This document shows, in pieces, positions 6,679-13,803 of a DNA stretch of 14,362 nucleotides (positions are counted from its first letter, which is position 1; every line of letters starts with the position of its first letter). The notes beneath the pieces were generated by a model. It did not search any database, was not told the DNA's origin, and saw nothing but the letters and a program-made list of their open reading frames with translations. Made by a program: the position numbers and the translations under genes. The stretch covers positions 1 to 14,362 of the forward strand of contig CATYEA010000024.1 of assembly GCA_958405355.1 (NCBI GenBank), in the 5' to 3' direction. This stretch comes from an uncultured Lachnospiraceae bacterium. Its GTDB lineage: Bacteria; Bacillota; Clostridia; Lachnospirales; Lachnospiraceae.

Positions 6679-7827
6679 ATGAATAAAAAAGAAATCAGTG
6701 AAATAAAAAAACAATTTACACCTTCCCATTGTGCCATTACCCGCATCTGCGGCTGCTATGTGGACGGAGAAAAGGAGAAAAAAGCTCAGATGAAAGAAAT
6801 GTTCCTCTCGCTTCCGGAGGAGGAAATGTTTAAATATTTTGATATTTTCAGAAAGACTTTATCCGGCACCCTTGGAAAAAATCTCGTAAACATGGAATTT
6901 CCTATGGAAACTGAAGATTTCGGCGGTACTCAGGCCTTTTTAATGTCCCTGCGCGAAAGTCAGTTAAATGATCCAAATCTCCTCAATGAATTTTACGACA
7001 AAGTCATTGAGTCCTACGATTACGGTGAAAATTATTTAATTCTTCTCATCCATTCCGTTTATGATGTTCCCGGTAAAACGACCGATGGACTGGAAATGGA
7101 AGATGCTTCCGATGAAGTCTATGACCATATTTTATGCGCCATCTGCCCGGTAAAACTGTCCAAACCCGGCCTCTCCTATCAGGCCGAAACCAACAGCTTT
7201 CATGACCGGATTCGGGATTGGATCGTGGAACTTCCGGAAGTCGGTTTCCTTTTTCCAGCCTTCAATGACCGCAGCACCGACATTCACAATATACTCTACT
7301 ATACAAAAAATCCGGAGGATCTGCGTTCCAGTCTGGTAGATCAGCTTCTCGGCTGTGTTCTCCCGCTGACCGCTAAAAATCAAAAGGAAACTTTCCAGAC
7401 CATTATCGAAGACACCCTTGGCTCCGACTGTGATTATGAAACGATTCGAAACATCCATGAAAATCTTCACGAAATGATGGAAGAGAAAAAAGAAGAACCT
7501 GACCCATTGGTTCTCGATAAAACAGATATTAAAAACTTACTGGCCGGCAGCGGTGTCCAGCCGGAAAAACTGGAAGACTTTGAAAAGCATTATGAAGCCT
7601 CTGCTCCGGAACCAGTACCTTTTATGGCCTCCAATATTGCCAATACACGAAAATTTGAGGTCAAAACACCGGATGTCATCGTTCAGGTCAATCCGGCCCG
7701 TTCCGATCTTGTGGATACCCGTATTATCGACGGACGACGATGTATCGTTATTGAAATCAACGACGCTGTTGAGGTCAACGGCATTCCTGTCCGATTTCAT
7801 CAAACCACCGAAACCGAATCAGTATGA
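6679..7827 (+). CDS. DUF4317 family protein, function unknown
   Basis: A 382-residue, mostly acidic and apparently cytoplasmic protein; I see no signal peptide, membrane segment or known catalytic motif. The N-terminus (MNKKEISEIKKQFTPSHCAI, then TRICGCYVDGEKEKK) is what I recognise as DUF4317, widespread in Clostridia and uncharacterised. The middle contains NYLILLIHSVYDVPGK, then CPVKLSKPGLSY (about 155-166) and GFLFPAFNDRSTDIHNILYY (about 193-212), which look like conserved structural blocks. The C-terminal third (about 254-325) is rich in E and K before a final beta-like stretch KFEVKTPDVIVQVNPARSD. AAAGGCGG lies about 9 bases before the ATG. It is alone on its transcript, with its own promoter and two downstream terminator hairpins, and is divergent from the Fe-S operon. 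No function is proposed. Confidence 0.85.
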   Translation: MNKKEISEIKKQFTPSHCAITRICGCYVDGEKEKKAQMKEMFLSLPEEEMFKYFDIFRKTLSGTLGKNLVNMEFPMETEDFGGTQAFLMSLRESQLNDPNLLNEFYDKVIESYDYGENYLILLIHSVYDVPGKTTDGLEMEDASDEVYDHILCAICPVKLSKPGLSYQAETNSFHDRIRDWIVELPEVGFLFPAFNDRSTDIHNILYYTKNPEDLRSSLVDQLLGCVLPLTAKNQKETFQTIIEDTLGSDCDYETIRNIHENLHEMMEEKKEEPDPLVLDKTDIKNLLAGSGVQPEKLEDFEKHYEASAPEPVPFMASNIANTRKFEVKTPDVIVQVNPARSDLVDTRIIDGRRCIVIEINDAVEVNGIPVRFHQTTETESV

Positions 7828-7832
7828 TCATC

Positions 7833-7890
7833 AAAGGAGCAGATAAAGCGTTACTTAAGCAGGCTTTATCAGCTCCTTTTAATTCTTGTT
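7833..7890 (+). terminator. Rho-independent terminator of the DUF4317 gene
   Basis: Long arms 7833-7849 and 7863-7879 pair over 17 positions with a single A-A mismatch around a 13-base loop, followed by TTTTAATTCTTGTT. The convergent adenosine deaminase gene ends at 7901, so the stem may also act on its transcript. Confidence 0.85.
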
Positions 7891-7900
7891 CATGATACTT

Positions 7901-8893
7901 CTACTCTATGCGGCAAAAAGCACTCTCCGCCGCATTTTTTATAAGCCGACATATTTCAGCCTCGCTTAAATCAAAAGTATCTGCCACTAATTGGAGTTCG
8001 TCCCGAACAGTCGTATTTGACACCGTCATGTTGTCTGTATTGATTGTAATTTTTATACTTTCGTCAAGAAGTTTCATAATCGGATAGTCTTTAATATTTT
8101 TAAATATTTTAGTGTTCATATTGCTTGTCGGACATAATTCCAGCGGAATTCTATCCTTGGCAAGACGCCGGACAAGCTCCTTGTCCTCCAGGCACCGCAC
8201 GCCATGCCCAATCCGTGATGCTCCAAATTCCAGTGCCTTCCATATACTTTCCGGCCCGGCAGCTTCCCCAGCATGAATAGTAAATGGGATTCCTCTTTTA
8301 CCTGCCATCCAGAACAAGTTTTCAAAATTTCCCGTAGGAAAAAGTGCTTCAGCACCAGCCAAATCCAGGGCTACAACACCCTTTCTCAGAAAATCTCCGG
8401 CAATATCTACTGTTTTCATATTTGCAGCTTCATTATCTTCTCCGCGCATACAGCACAAGATCAAACCGGAGCAGAAATTTTTACAGTTTCCGTTTTGCCC
8501 AGTCTTCATATCATTATCTGACTCAAATTTCTGTATTCCTCTTACAGCCGCGTCCACGACCTGCTCCTGACTAAGCCCTTTTTGGGTATGAAGCTGGGGT
8601 GCAAATCGAATTTCTGAATACGCCAATCCCTGAGATCTTTGAATTTTTAACAGTTCAAAAACGCTGTATGTGATGGCCTCCTCTGTCTGAAGCAGTTCCA
8701 GAGGATAATCAAACTTTGTCAGATAGTCATTTAAGTCCCGGCAATCTGCCGGTGCCACCATCAGGCTCTTTAACTCGTCCTCCGACTTGACCTCCATTTT
8801 CTGCATTTTTGCCAGCTCCCTGGCCATATCGAAACTCAAAGATCCATCTAAATGTACATGAAGATCTATAAGTCCGTGTTTTGGAATCTCCAT
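7901..8893 (-). CDS. add: Adenosine deaminase
   Basis: A zinc hydrolase converting adenosine (and deoxyadenosine) to inosine in purine salvage. The 330-residue protein has the metal and active-site motifs in order: HVHLDGS (H12, H14), AGAE near 180-182, HAGEAAGP with H207 and catalytic E210, RIGHG with H230, LCPTSN (253-258), and TINTDN with zinc ligand D287. The residue after D287 is N288, where mammalian and E. coli enzymes have a second Asp that contacts the base; from memory this NTDN form also occurs in other Clostridia. A run of G lies 5 bases before the ATG at 8893. The gene starts 18 bases after the ArsC/Spx-like gene on the same strand, so the two are probably one transcript from the promoter at 9297-9324. 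Confidence 0.93.
   Translation of the reverse strand: MEIPKHGLIDLHVHLDGSLSFDMARELAKMQKMEVKSEDELKSLMVAPADCRDLNDYLTKFDYPLELLQTEEAITYSVFELLKIQRSQGLAYSEIRFAPQLHTQKGLSQEQVVDAAVRGIQKFESDNDMKTGQNGNCKNFCSGLILCCMRGEDNEAANMKTVDIAGDFLRKGVVALDLAGAEALFPTGNFENLFWMAGKRGIPFTIHAGEAAGPESIWKALEFGASRIGHGVRCLEDKELVRRLAKDRIPLELCPTSNMNTKIFKNIKDYPIMKLLDESIKITINTDNMTVSNTTVRDELQLVADTFDLSEAEICRLIKNAAESAFCRIE
7908..7940 (+). terminator. Second plus-strand terminator-like hairpin, inside the 3' end of add
   Basis: Perfect 7-bp GC-rich arms ATGCGGC (7908-7914) and GCCGCAT (7929-7935) enclose a 14-base loop and run into six T residues on the plus strand. It overlaps the last codons of the minus-strand add gene. In this orientation it would stop read-through from the DUF4317 gene; the minus strand has no T tail. 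Confidence 0.6.
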
Positions 8894-8911
8894 GAAATCC
8901 CCCCAAATAAA

Positions 8912-9265
8912 TTAATTTTCAAATGTCCATTCCGCTTCTTTAAATCCAACCAATACCCGGTGATCCTCCACAACGATCGGACGCTTTACAAGCATACCAT
9001 CGCTGGCCAGAAGTGCAATCTGCTCTTCTTCACTCATTTCTGGCAGTTTGTTTTTTAATTCCATATCTTTATATTTTTTACCGCTTGTGTTAAAAAATTT
9101 TTTCACCGGAAGTCCGCTGCGGGCGATCCATTCTTTTAATTCTTCCGCTGTCGGATTATTCTCAACAATATGTCTGTCCTCAAACGAAATCTGGTGTTCT
9201 TCTAAATATTTTTTTGCCTTTCTGCAGGTCGAGCATTTTGGATATTCAACAAATAAACGATTCAT
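8912..9265 (-). CDS. ArsC/Spx-family thioredoxin-fold protein
   Basis: A 117-residue protein of the arsenate reductase (ArsC)/Spx/YffB family. The N-terminus FVEYPKCSTCRKAKKYLEE carries a CxxC pair (C11, C14) in the glutaredoxin-like position, followed by the typical DRHIVENNPTAEELKEW and, near the C-terminus, LVKRPIVVEDHRVLVGF with the conserved Arg-cis-Pro (R95-P96). Members are either arsenate reductases or RNA-polymerase-binding redox regulators (Spx, MgsR), and the sequence does not decide. There is no ars gene nearby, so an arsenic role is not supported. The true start is the ATG at 9265, with AGGAGG 6 bases upstream; an open extension to 9310 runs across the promoter and has no initiation signal. 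It leads a two-gene unit with add. Confidence 0.86.
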   Translation of the reverse strand: MNRLFVEYPKCSTCRKAKKYLEEHQISFEDRHIVENNPTAEELKEWIARSGLPVKKFFNTSGKKYKDMELKNKLPEMSEEEQIALLASDGMLVKRPIVVEDHRVLVGFKEAEWTFEN

Positions 9266-9296
9266 AGTGTTCCTCCTAAATATTATTATTATCCTT

Positions 9297-9324
9297 ATGA
9301 TACCATTCATTTCTCCACTTGCAA
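9297..9324 (-). promoter_or_regulatory. Promoter of the ArsC/Spx-like and add operon
   Basis: Minus strand TTGCAA (9319-9324), 16-base spacer ending in TGG, TATCAT (9297-9302). The -35 hexamer is its own reverse complement and is also the -35 of the opposite promoter at 9319-9347. Confidence 0.6.
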
Positions 9325-9347
9325 AGCCTGAACTTATCCTATATAAT
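9319..9347 (+). promoter_or_regulatory. Promoter of the ABC-F gene
   Basis: TTGCAA (9319-9324), 17-base spacer, perfect TATAAT (9342-9347). The leader is only about 28 bases, too short for the attenuation leaders that control many antibiotic-resistance ABC-F genes. Confidence 0.7.
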
Positions 9348-9381
9348 AAGTCCGTAATTCTGCAAAGGAAAAGGTGTTTGT

Positions 9382-10935
9382 ATGATTTTAAATGTAAAAA
9401 ATCTGAGTCACGGTTTTGGTGACCGGGCTATATTTAATAACGTATCCTTTCGTCTGCTGAAAGGCGAACATATCGGCCTGATCGGCGCCAATGGCGAAGG
9501 AAAATCAACATTTATGAATATTATCACGGGAAAACTCATGCCGGATGAAGGAACTGTCGAATGGGCCAAAAATGTCCGTGTAGGTTATCTGGATCAGCAC
9601 GCCGTTCTCGAAAAAGGTATGACAATTCGAGACGTTCTTCAATCTGCTTTTCAATTTTTATATGAAATGGAAGAAAATATGAATCAGATGTTTGAAAGTA
9701 TGGCCGAAGCTTCCCCGGAAGAAATGGAAAAACTTCTGGAAGAGACGGGAACTATTCAGGACTTACTGGAACAGCATGACTTCTATCAGATAGACACAAA
9801 AGTGGAAGAAATCGGCCGTGCCCTTGGCCTGACGGAGATTGGTCTTGATCGGGACGTTACAGAGCTTTCCGGCGGCCAGAGAACCAAAGTTCTTCTCGGC
9901 AAGCTGCTCCTTGAAAAACCGGATATTCTTCTTTTGGATGAACCGACCAACTATCTGGATGAACAGCATATTGAATGGTTGAAACGGTATCTGAACGATT
10001 ATGATAATGCCTTTATTTTAATTTCCCATGACATTCCATTTTTAAACAGCGTTATCAACCTGATCTATCATATGGAAAATCAAAGCCTTGACCGCTATCC
10101 TGGCGACTATGATAAATTCCAGGAAGTTTACGCTATGAAAAAGGCCCAGCTTGAGGCAGCTTATAACCGACAGCAGCAGGAAATCAGTGCCCTTAAAGAT
10201 TTTGTTGCCCGAAATAAAGCCCGGGTCTCCACACGAAATATGGCCATGTCCCGTCAGAAAAAACTGGATAATATGGATATCATCGAACTTGCCAGAGAAA
10301 AACCAAAGCCAGAATTCAACTTTAAAACAGCCCGCGCTTCCGGCAAAATGATTTTTGAGACTGACGATCTGGTCATTGGCTATGATGAGCCTTTAACCTG
10401 TCCGTTAAATATCCGAATGGAACGGGGCGACAAAATTGCTCTCACCGGAGCAAACGGTATCGGTAAAACGACGCTCTTAAAGAGTATTCTTGGACTGATT
10501 CCGGCTTATTCGGGCAAAGTCCAGCTCGGCGATTATCAATATATCGGCTACTTCGAACAGGAAGGTGAAAAAGATAACCGTACAACTTGTATCGAAGAGC
10601 TCTGGAAAGATTTTCCTTCCTATACCCAGTATGAGATTCGTTCCGCTCTCGCCAAATGCGGCCTGACAACAAAGCATATCGAAAGCCAGATCCGGGTATT
10701 AAGCGGCGGCGAGCAGGCTAAAGTCCGTCTTTGTAAAATCATTAACAAAGAAACAAATATTCTTCTTTTGGACGAGCCGACGAACCATCTGGATGTGGAC
10801 GCCAAAGATGAATTAAAACGCGCACTGCAAGAATATAAGGGCAGCATACTTCTCATCTGCCACGAACCAGAATTTTATCAGGATGTGGTCACCCAGGTCT
10901 GGAACTGCCAGGAGTGGTCTACAAAAATTATCTGA
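9382..10935 (+). CDS. ABC-F family ATPase, YfmM-like
   Basis: A 517-residue soluble protein with two ABC ATPase domains in tandem and no membrane segments, the layout of ribosome-associated ABC-F translation factors. Domain 1: Walker A GANGEGKS (35-42), signature LSGGQ (162-166), Walker B ILLLDEPTN (182-190), H-switch SHD (215-217). The linker at about 250-300, rich in K, R and Q (KKAQLEAAYNRQQ, RNKARVSTRNMAMSRQKK), is the P-site tRNA-interaction region. Domain 2: Walker A GANGIGKT (356-363), LSGGE (440-444), Walker B LLLDEPTNHLD, then CHEPEFY with the switch His kept. The sequence strongly recalls B. subtilis YfmM, also about 518 residues. It acts at the ribosome; nothing points to drug resistance. 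AAAGGTG lies 5 bases before the ATG. It is divergent from the ArsC/Spx-like gene. Confidence 0.92.
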   Translation: MILNVKNLSHGFGDRAIFNNVSFRLLKGEHIGLIGANGEGKSTFMNIITGKLMPDEGTVEWAKNVRVGYLDQHAVLEKGMTIRDVLQSAFQFLYEMEENMNQMFESMAEASPEEMEKLLEETGTIQDLLEQHDFYQIDTKVEEIGRALGLTEIGLDRDVTELSGGQRTKVLLGKLLLEKPDILLLDEPTNYLDEQHIEWLKRYLNDYDNAFILISHDIPFLNSVINLIYHMENQSLDRYPGDYDKFQEVYAMKKAQLEAAYNRQQQEISALKDFVARNKARVSTRNMAMSRQKKLDNMDIIELAREKPKPEFNFKTARASGKMIFETDDLVIGYDEPLTCPLNIRMERGDKIALTGANGIGKTTLLKSILGLIPAYSGKVQLGDYQYIGYFEQEGEKDNRTTCIEELWKDFPSYTQYEIRSALAKCGLTTKHIESQIRVLSGGEQAKVRLCKIINKETNILLLDEPTNHLDVDAKDELKRALQEYKGSILLICHEPEFYQDVVTQVWNCQEWSTKII

Positions 10936-10939
10936 AACA

Positions 10940-10983
10940 GCAAAAAACAAAAACAGAGATATTGAATACCTCAATATCTCTGT
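10940..10983. terminator. Bidirectional terminator between the ABC-F gene and ferritin
   Basis: Perfect 13-bp arms ACAGAGATATTGA (10953-10965) and its complement at 10971-10983 around a 5-base loop. Reading the minus strand, the stem runs into TTTTTGTTTTTTGC, a very good tail, so it is mainly the ferritin terminator. The plus-strand tail (CCAATAATTTTAT) is weaker. Confidence 0.87.
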
Positions 10984-11007
10984 CCAATAATTTTATCTGT
11001 TATGTAA

Positions 11008-11517
11008 TTACAGTGTTAAAGATGGTGCGGAGTACACGCGAGCACCAAGTTCAGAATTCAGCATATATAATCCTTTGGCATCAGAACCGAAAAGTTCCAT
11101 CTTTGTAATCATATCGCTGGCATTTTTCTCTTCTTCACCCTGTTCTTTAACAAACCAGTCAAGAAGCTGCATTGTACGGAAATCTTTTACTTCATGGGCT
11201 GCTTCATAGATATTGTTGATCAGTGAAGTTACATATTTTTCATGTTCAAGGCCAGCTTTCAGCGGATCGATATGACTTTCAAATACTTTGTCCGGTTTAG
11301 CAATTGCTTCTAAAGTAATCTTTTCTCCATTATTCTCTAAATACTGGAAGAAAAGCATTGCATGGTCACGCTCTTCCTGAGCCTGAATCTTATACCAATT
11401 CTCAAAACCATCCAGACCTACGGAACCATAATAGTTTGCAAAATCCAGATAAAGATATGCGGAATAGAATTCTTTGTTAATCTGATCATTAATTAATTCT
11501 GCTACTCTTTTATCCAT
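11008..11517 (-). CDS. ftnA: Ferritin (non-heme, FtnA type)
   Basis: A 169-residue iron-storage protein that oxidises Fe(II) and stores it as a mineral core in a 24-subunit shell. The ferroxidase ligands match E. coli FtnA with an offset of one: E16 (NKEFYSAYLYL), E49 and H52 (QAQEERDHA), E93 (GLEHEKYV), Q126 and E129 (KEQGEEEK). Length and the W..KIQAQEERDHAMLFF block are typical of bacterial ferritins rather than bacterioferritin. AGGAGG lies 10 bases before the ATG, and a promoter with both hexamers at consensus lies at 11554-11583. I see no clear Fur or PerR box. There is no hairpin between the upstream ATPase gene and this promoter, so read-through from that operon could add to ferritin expression. 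It ends at a strong terminator. Confidence 0.95.
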   Translation of the reverse strand: MDKRVAELINDQINKEFYSAYLYLDFANYYGSVGLDGFENWYKIQAQEERDHAMLFFQYLENNGEKITLEAIAKPDKVFESHIDPLKAGLEHEKYVTSLINNIYEAAHEVKDFRTMQLLDWFVKEQGEEEKNASDMITKMELFGSDAKGLYMLNSELGARVYSAPSLTL

Positions 11518-11553
11518 TTTAATACATCCTCCTGTAATTTAAATTCATTGTTG

Positions 11554-11583
11554 ATTATATCGCTTAGTCATTGTTTTTGTCAA
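11554..11583 (-). promoter_or_regulatory. Strong sigma-A promoter of ferritin
   Basis: Minus strand TTGACA (11578-11583) and TATAAT (11554-11559), both perfect consensus, separated by 18 bases. The -35 box lies 14 bases beyond the stop codon of the upstream ATPase gene. Confidence 0.8.
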
Positions 11584-11596
11584 TATAACAACCTTA

Positions 11597-13297
11597 TCAG
11601 AAATTTAATTTCCTGTATCTATTAAAACATGCTAAAATTTCCTGTTTTCTCGGCATAGCCAGTCCTGACGGAAGATAGCTGCTTTCACATATTTCTCTCA
11701 AACCATTTTTATTGAGAATATCCGCCAGTTCATCGACAATCTCCACCATCGTACGCTGGCCATTCATGAAATGTTTCTGGGCATAATTCAACAAATACCC
11801 CAAAGCCATTAACTGCTCACTGTCCACAAGCTGTTCCACATACCGCAGATCGATGTTTTCCCGATTCAATTGGATACTGTCTTTTCCAAGAACCTTTATT
11901 TTTGTCCGCTCACCTGGACGTTCTTTGACACCTTTCGGTCTTCTGTCAAAGGAAGGTTCTTTGCAGGACAACGCTTTATCCATTTTTAATGGATATTCCG
12001 CCGCTTTAGCTTTGGCAAATTCGGTGATCTCTTCCGGGATATATTGACACATCTGGATAATATGATCTGCTTTATGAAAATAAGAACCGGAGCTTCCGGC
12101 TACGATAATTGAAGATATTCCGTAATTTTCATATAGTTCCCTCAATCGATCAATATAGGGTGTAATTGGTTCTGAATCTCTGCTCACTACTGACTGCATC
12201 AACTCATCCCGAATCATAAAGTTTGTTGCACTGGTATCTTCATCAATAAGAAATACTTTACTGCCTGCTTCCATTGCCTCAATCACATTAGCCGCCTGAG
12301 AAGTGCTGCCACTGGCATCTTCTGTCTCAAAATGCTCTGTGTCTTTACCATTCGGAAGGCCGTTAATAAACATAGAAATATCGACTCCTCGAATACTCCG
12401 TCCATCCTCTGCCCGGATTTTCACAGATGTATCATCAGTAATCACATATTCCCGTCCATCATCCATGATATGATTATATACACCACGTTCCAGGGCTTCA
12501 AGGAGAGTAGATTTTCCATGATAACCTCCGCCGACAATCAAAGTCACACCTTTTGGTATTCCCATTCCATGAATTTTTCCGCCATAAGGTAATTCCATCG
12601 TTATGGTCATAGATTCCGGAGCTTTAAATGCCACAGCCCCCCGCATTGGCTTCTGTGAAATTCCCGATTCTCTTGGAAGAACAGAACCATCCGCCACAAA
12701 AGCACACAAATTTTTTTCTTCCAGTATATAACGAATATATGCCTGATCATCAGCCAGCTCTGCAATTTTTTCCAAACGGCTTTTGTCTAAAGCTCGATAA
12801 TACAATGACTTCTGCACGCAGGCCGGAATCAGTTCAAAAAATATCTTTACAGCTTCGCGTCCATTAATCGTACGCCCATTGGCCGGAAGGCCTACCTCCA
12901 TACGAAGTAAAATATCTCCGCTGACAGATTTTATTTCACAAGCACTTCGTTCCAGAATTTCCTGACCACATCGGCTCACTGAAATCAGCCCGCTTTTTCC
13001 TGAACCTTTTGCCTTAAAAGCAGCCTTCTCTGCCTGCCGTCCAAACTGCCTAAGAAGTTCATCCTGCAAAGCGATACGACGACATGAATTTTCATATAAA
13101 CTTTTGGGGAAACCGGAAACTTTTCCCAAGACTTCCACACTCACTTTTGAAGGTGAGGCAAAAGGATCTCCCTGAACATGATCGATTGAAAGCACATAAC
13201 CACGAAACTGATAACGTCCCCGAATGTCTTTATAGGCCGGATAACCCCGATGGTCGATACGTTCCAATAACTCCTTTAAATCTTCTAGTGATTTCAT
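11597..13297 (-). CDS. ABC-class P-loop ATPase, PF09818/COG3044 family
   Basis: A 566-residue predicted ATPase of the ABC class, not a transporter. The N-terminal half (about 1-235) holds the conserved LLERIDHRGYPAYKDIRGRY and a Gly/Lys-rich KAKGSGKSGLISV patch. The ATPase core has Walker A GGGYHGKST (256-264), a signature-like ASGSTSQA (328-335) in place of LSGGQ, Walker B KVFLIDEDTSATNFM (347-361), and the family motif ITPYIDRLRELYENYGIS with AGSSGSYF. The only characterised relative I know is the trypanosome RNA-editing-associated MRB1590, which binds RNA; the bacterial role is unknown. GGAG lies 10 bases before the ATG and within the end of the PIN gene, which stops 4 bases upstream. It is therefore probably transcribed and translationally coupled with the toxin-antitoxin pair. 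A weak internal promoter (TTGTAT, 17 bases, TATCAT at 13377-13382) might also serve it. Confidence 0.87.
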   Translation of the reverse strand: MKSLEDLKELLERIDHRGYPAYKDIRGRYQFRGYVLSIDHVQGDPFASPSKVSVEVLGKVSGFPKSLYENSCRRIALQDELLRQFGRQAEKAAFKAKGSGKSGLISVSRCGQEILERSACEIKSVSGDILLRMEVGLPANGRTINGREAVKIFFELIPACVQKSLYYRALDKSRLEKIAELADDQAYIRYILEEKNLCAFVADGSVLPRESGISQKPMRGAVAFKAPESMTITMELPYGGKIHGMGIPKGVTLIVGGGYHGKSTLLEALERGVYNHIMDDGREYVITDDTSVKIRAEDGRSIRGVDISMFINGLPNGKDTEHFETEDASGSTSQAANVIEAMEAGSKVFLIDEDTSATNFMIRDELMQSVVSRDSEPITPYIDRLRELYENYGISSIIVAGSSGSYFHKADHIIQMCQYIPEEITEFAKAKAAEYPLKMDKALSCKEPSFDRRPKGVKERPGERTKIKVLGKDSIQLNRENIDLRYVEQLVDSEQLMALGYLLNYAQKHFMNGQRTMVEIVDELADILNKNGLREICESSYLPSGLAMPRKQEILACFNRYRKLNF

Positions 13298-13301
13298 AAT
13301 A

Positions 13302-13532
13302 TTAATTCTCCAATATTTTATTTATTTTCTTATCAAATGTAGCTATCACCTCCCCAACAATCCGGCTTCTTTCAACATGATACACCCCTTTTAGCACGTA
13401 TACAACTTCTGCTAAAACTTCAGGTAACGTATAAGCTCCATCTTCAATAATGTCCTTTGCCATTTCAGACATCTGTGGATGATCTCCCAGCAAATATCTT
13501 AAAATAACATTGGCATCAATCAATTTTTTCAT
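13302..13532 (-). CDS. PIN-domain (VapC-like) toxin with an apparent in-frame internal deletion
   Basis: Only 76 residues, whereas PIN toxins of this type are about 130-140. Residues 1-63 (KLIDANVILRYLLGDHP, then YTLPEVLAEVVYVLKGVY and HVERSRIVGE) match the N-terminal half, with catalytic acids D6 and E42. Directly after VI the protein reads ATFDKKINKILEN, which is the usual C-terminal end of the fold, with D67. The middle, which normally carries another catalytic Asp (in a segment like LDFVDALL), is absent. The frame is kept and the protein ends in a normal stop. It is therefore probably a non-cleaving remnant, though it might still bind the antitoxin. The ATG at 13532 lies inside the antitoxin gene (17-base overlap), and the stop is 4 bases before the ATPase ATG. 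A sequencing or assembly loss is less likely because the frame is intact, but is not excluded. Confidence 0.75.
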   Translation of the reverse strand: MKKLIDANVILRYLLGDHPQMSEMAKDIIEDGAYTLPEVLAEVVYVLKGVYHVERSRIVGEVIATFDKKINKILEN

Positions 13533-13788
13533 ACTTTTCTATCATCGCCTTTTCAAATGAGCCCTTTTCTTCTGCCTGCAAACTCAAATCCGCATATTTT
13601 GAAAGTCTTTTATAAGTATTTTTAGGATCCGCCGTAATAACAAAAGGCATCCCATTTTCCCGAATACTTTGTTTTGCAAAGATACGCACGGCCTCTGCAA
13701 AGGTCGTCCCCAATTCTCTGTATAGGTTTTCCACTTTTTCCTTTAAATCCGCATCCATACGTACTTGTAACGTTGCTTCTTTTGCCAT
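13516..13788 (-). CDS. RelB/DinJ-family antitoxin
   Basis: A 90-residue antitoxin with an N-terminal ribbon-helix-helix DNA-binding part (AKEATLQVRMDADLKEKVENLY) followed by the RelB/DinJ block LGTTFAEAVRIFAKQSIRENGMPF (about 27-50) and a charged C-terminal tail (from about residue 51) that should wrap the toxin. Antitoxins of this family pair with RelE/YafQ toxins but in Firmicutes are also found with PIN toxins, as here. I chose the ATG at 13788 because GGGG lies 8 bases upstream; an in-frame GTG at 13797 overlaps that site. The stop codon lies 17 bases inside the PIN gene, the usual overlap for a coupled pair. The 20-bp palindrome at 13804-13823 is the probable autoregulatory operator. Confidence 0.88.
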   Translation of the reverse strand: MAKEATLQVRMDADLKEKVENLYRELGTTFAEAVRIFAKQSIRENGMPFVITADPKNTYKRLSKYADLSLQAEEKGSFEKAMIEKYEKID

Positions 13789-13803
13789 ATATATCACCCC
13801 TTT

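Noticed and set aside
8912..9265. Arsenic resistance locus
   Set aside because: No arsR, arsB or acr3 gene is nearby. The family is broad and the gene sits with adenosine deaminase.
9266..9310. Longer N-terminus of the ArsC/Spx-like protein
   Set aside because: The extension would run across the promoter -10 box, and the ATG at 9265 has an excellent AGGAGG.
9382..10935. ABC-F gene as an antibiotic-resistance determinant
   Set aside because: It resembles the housekeeping YfmM type, has a leader of about 28 bases with no attenuator peptide, and no mobile element lies near it.
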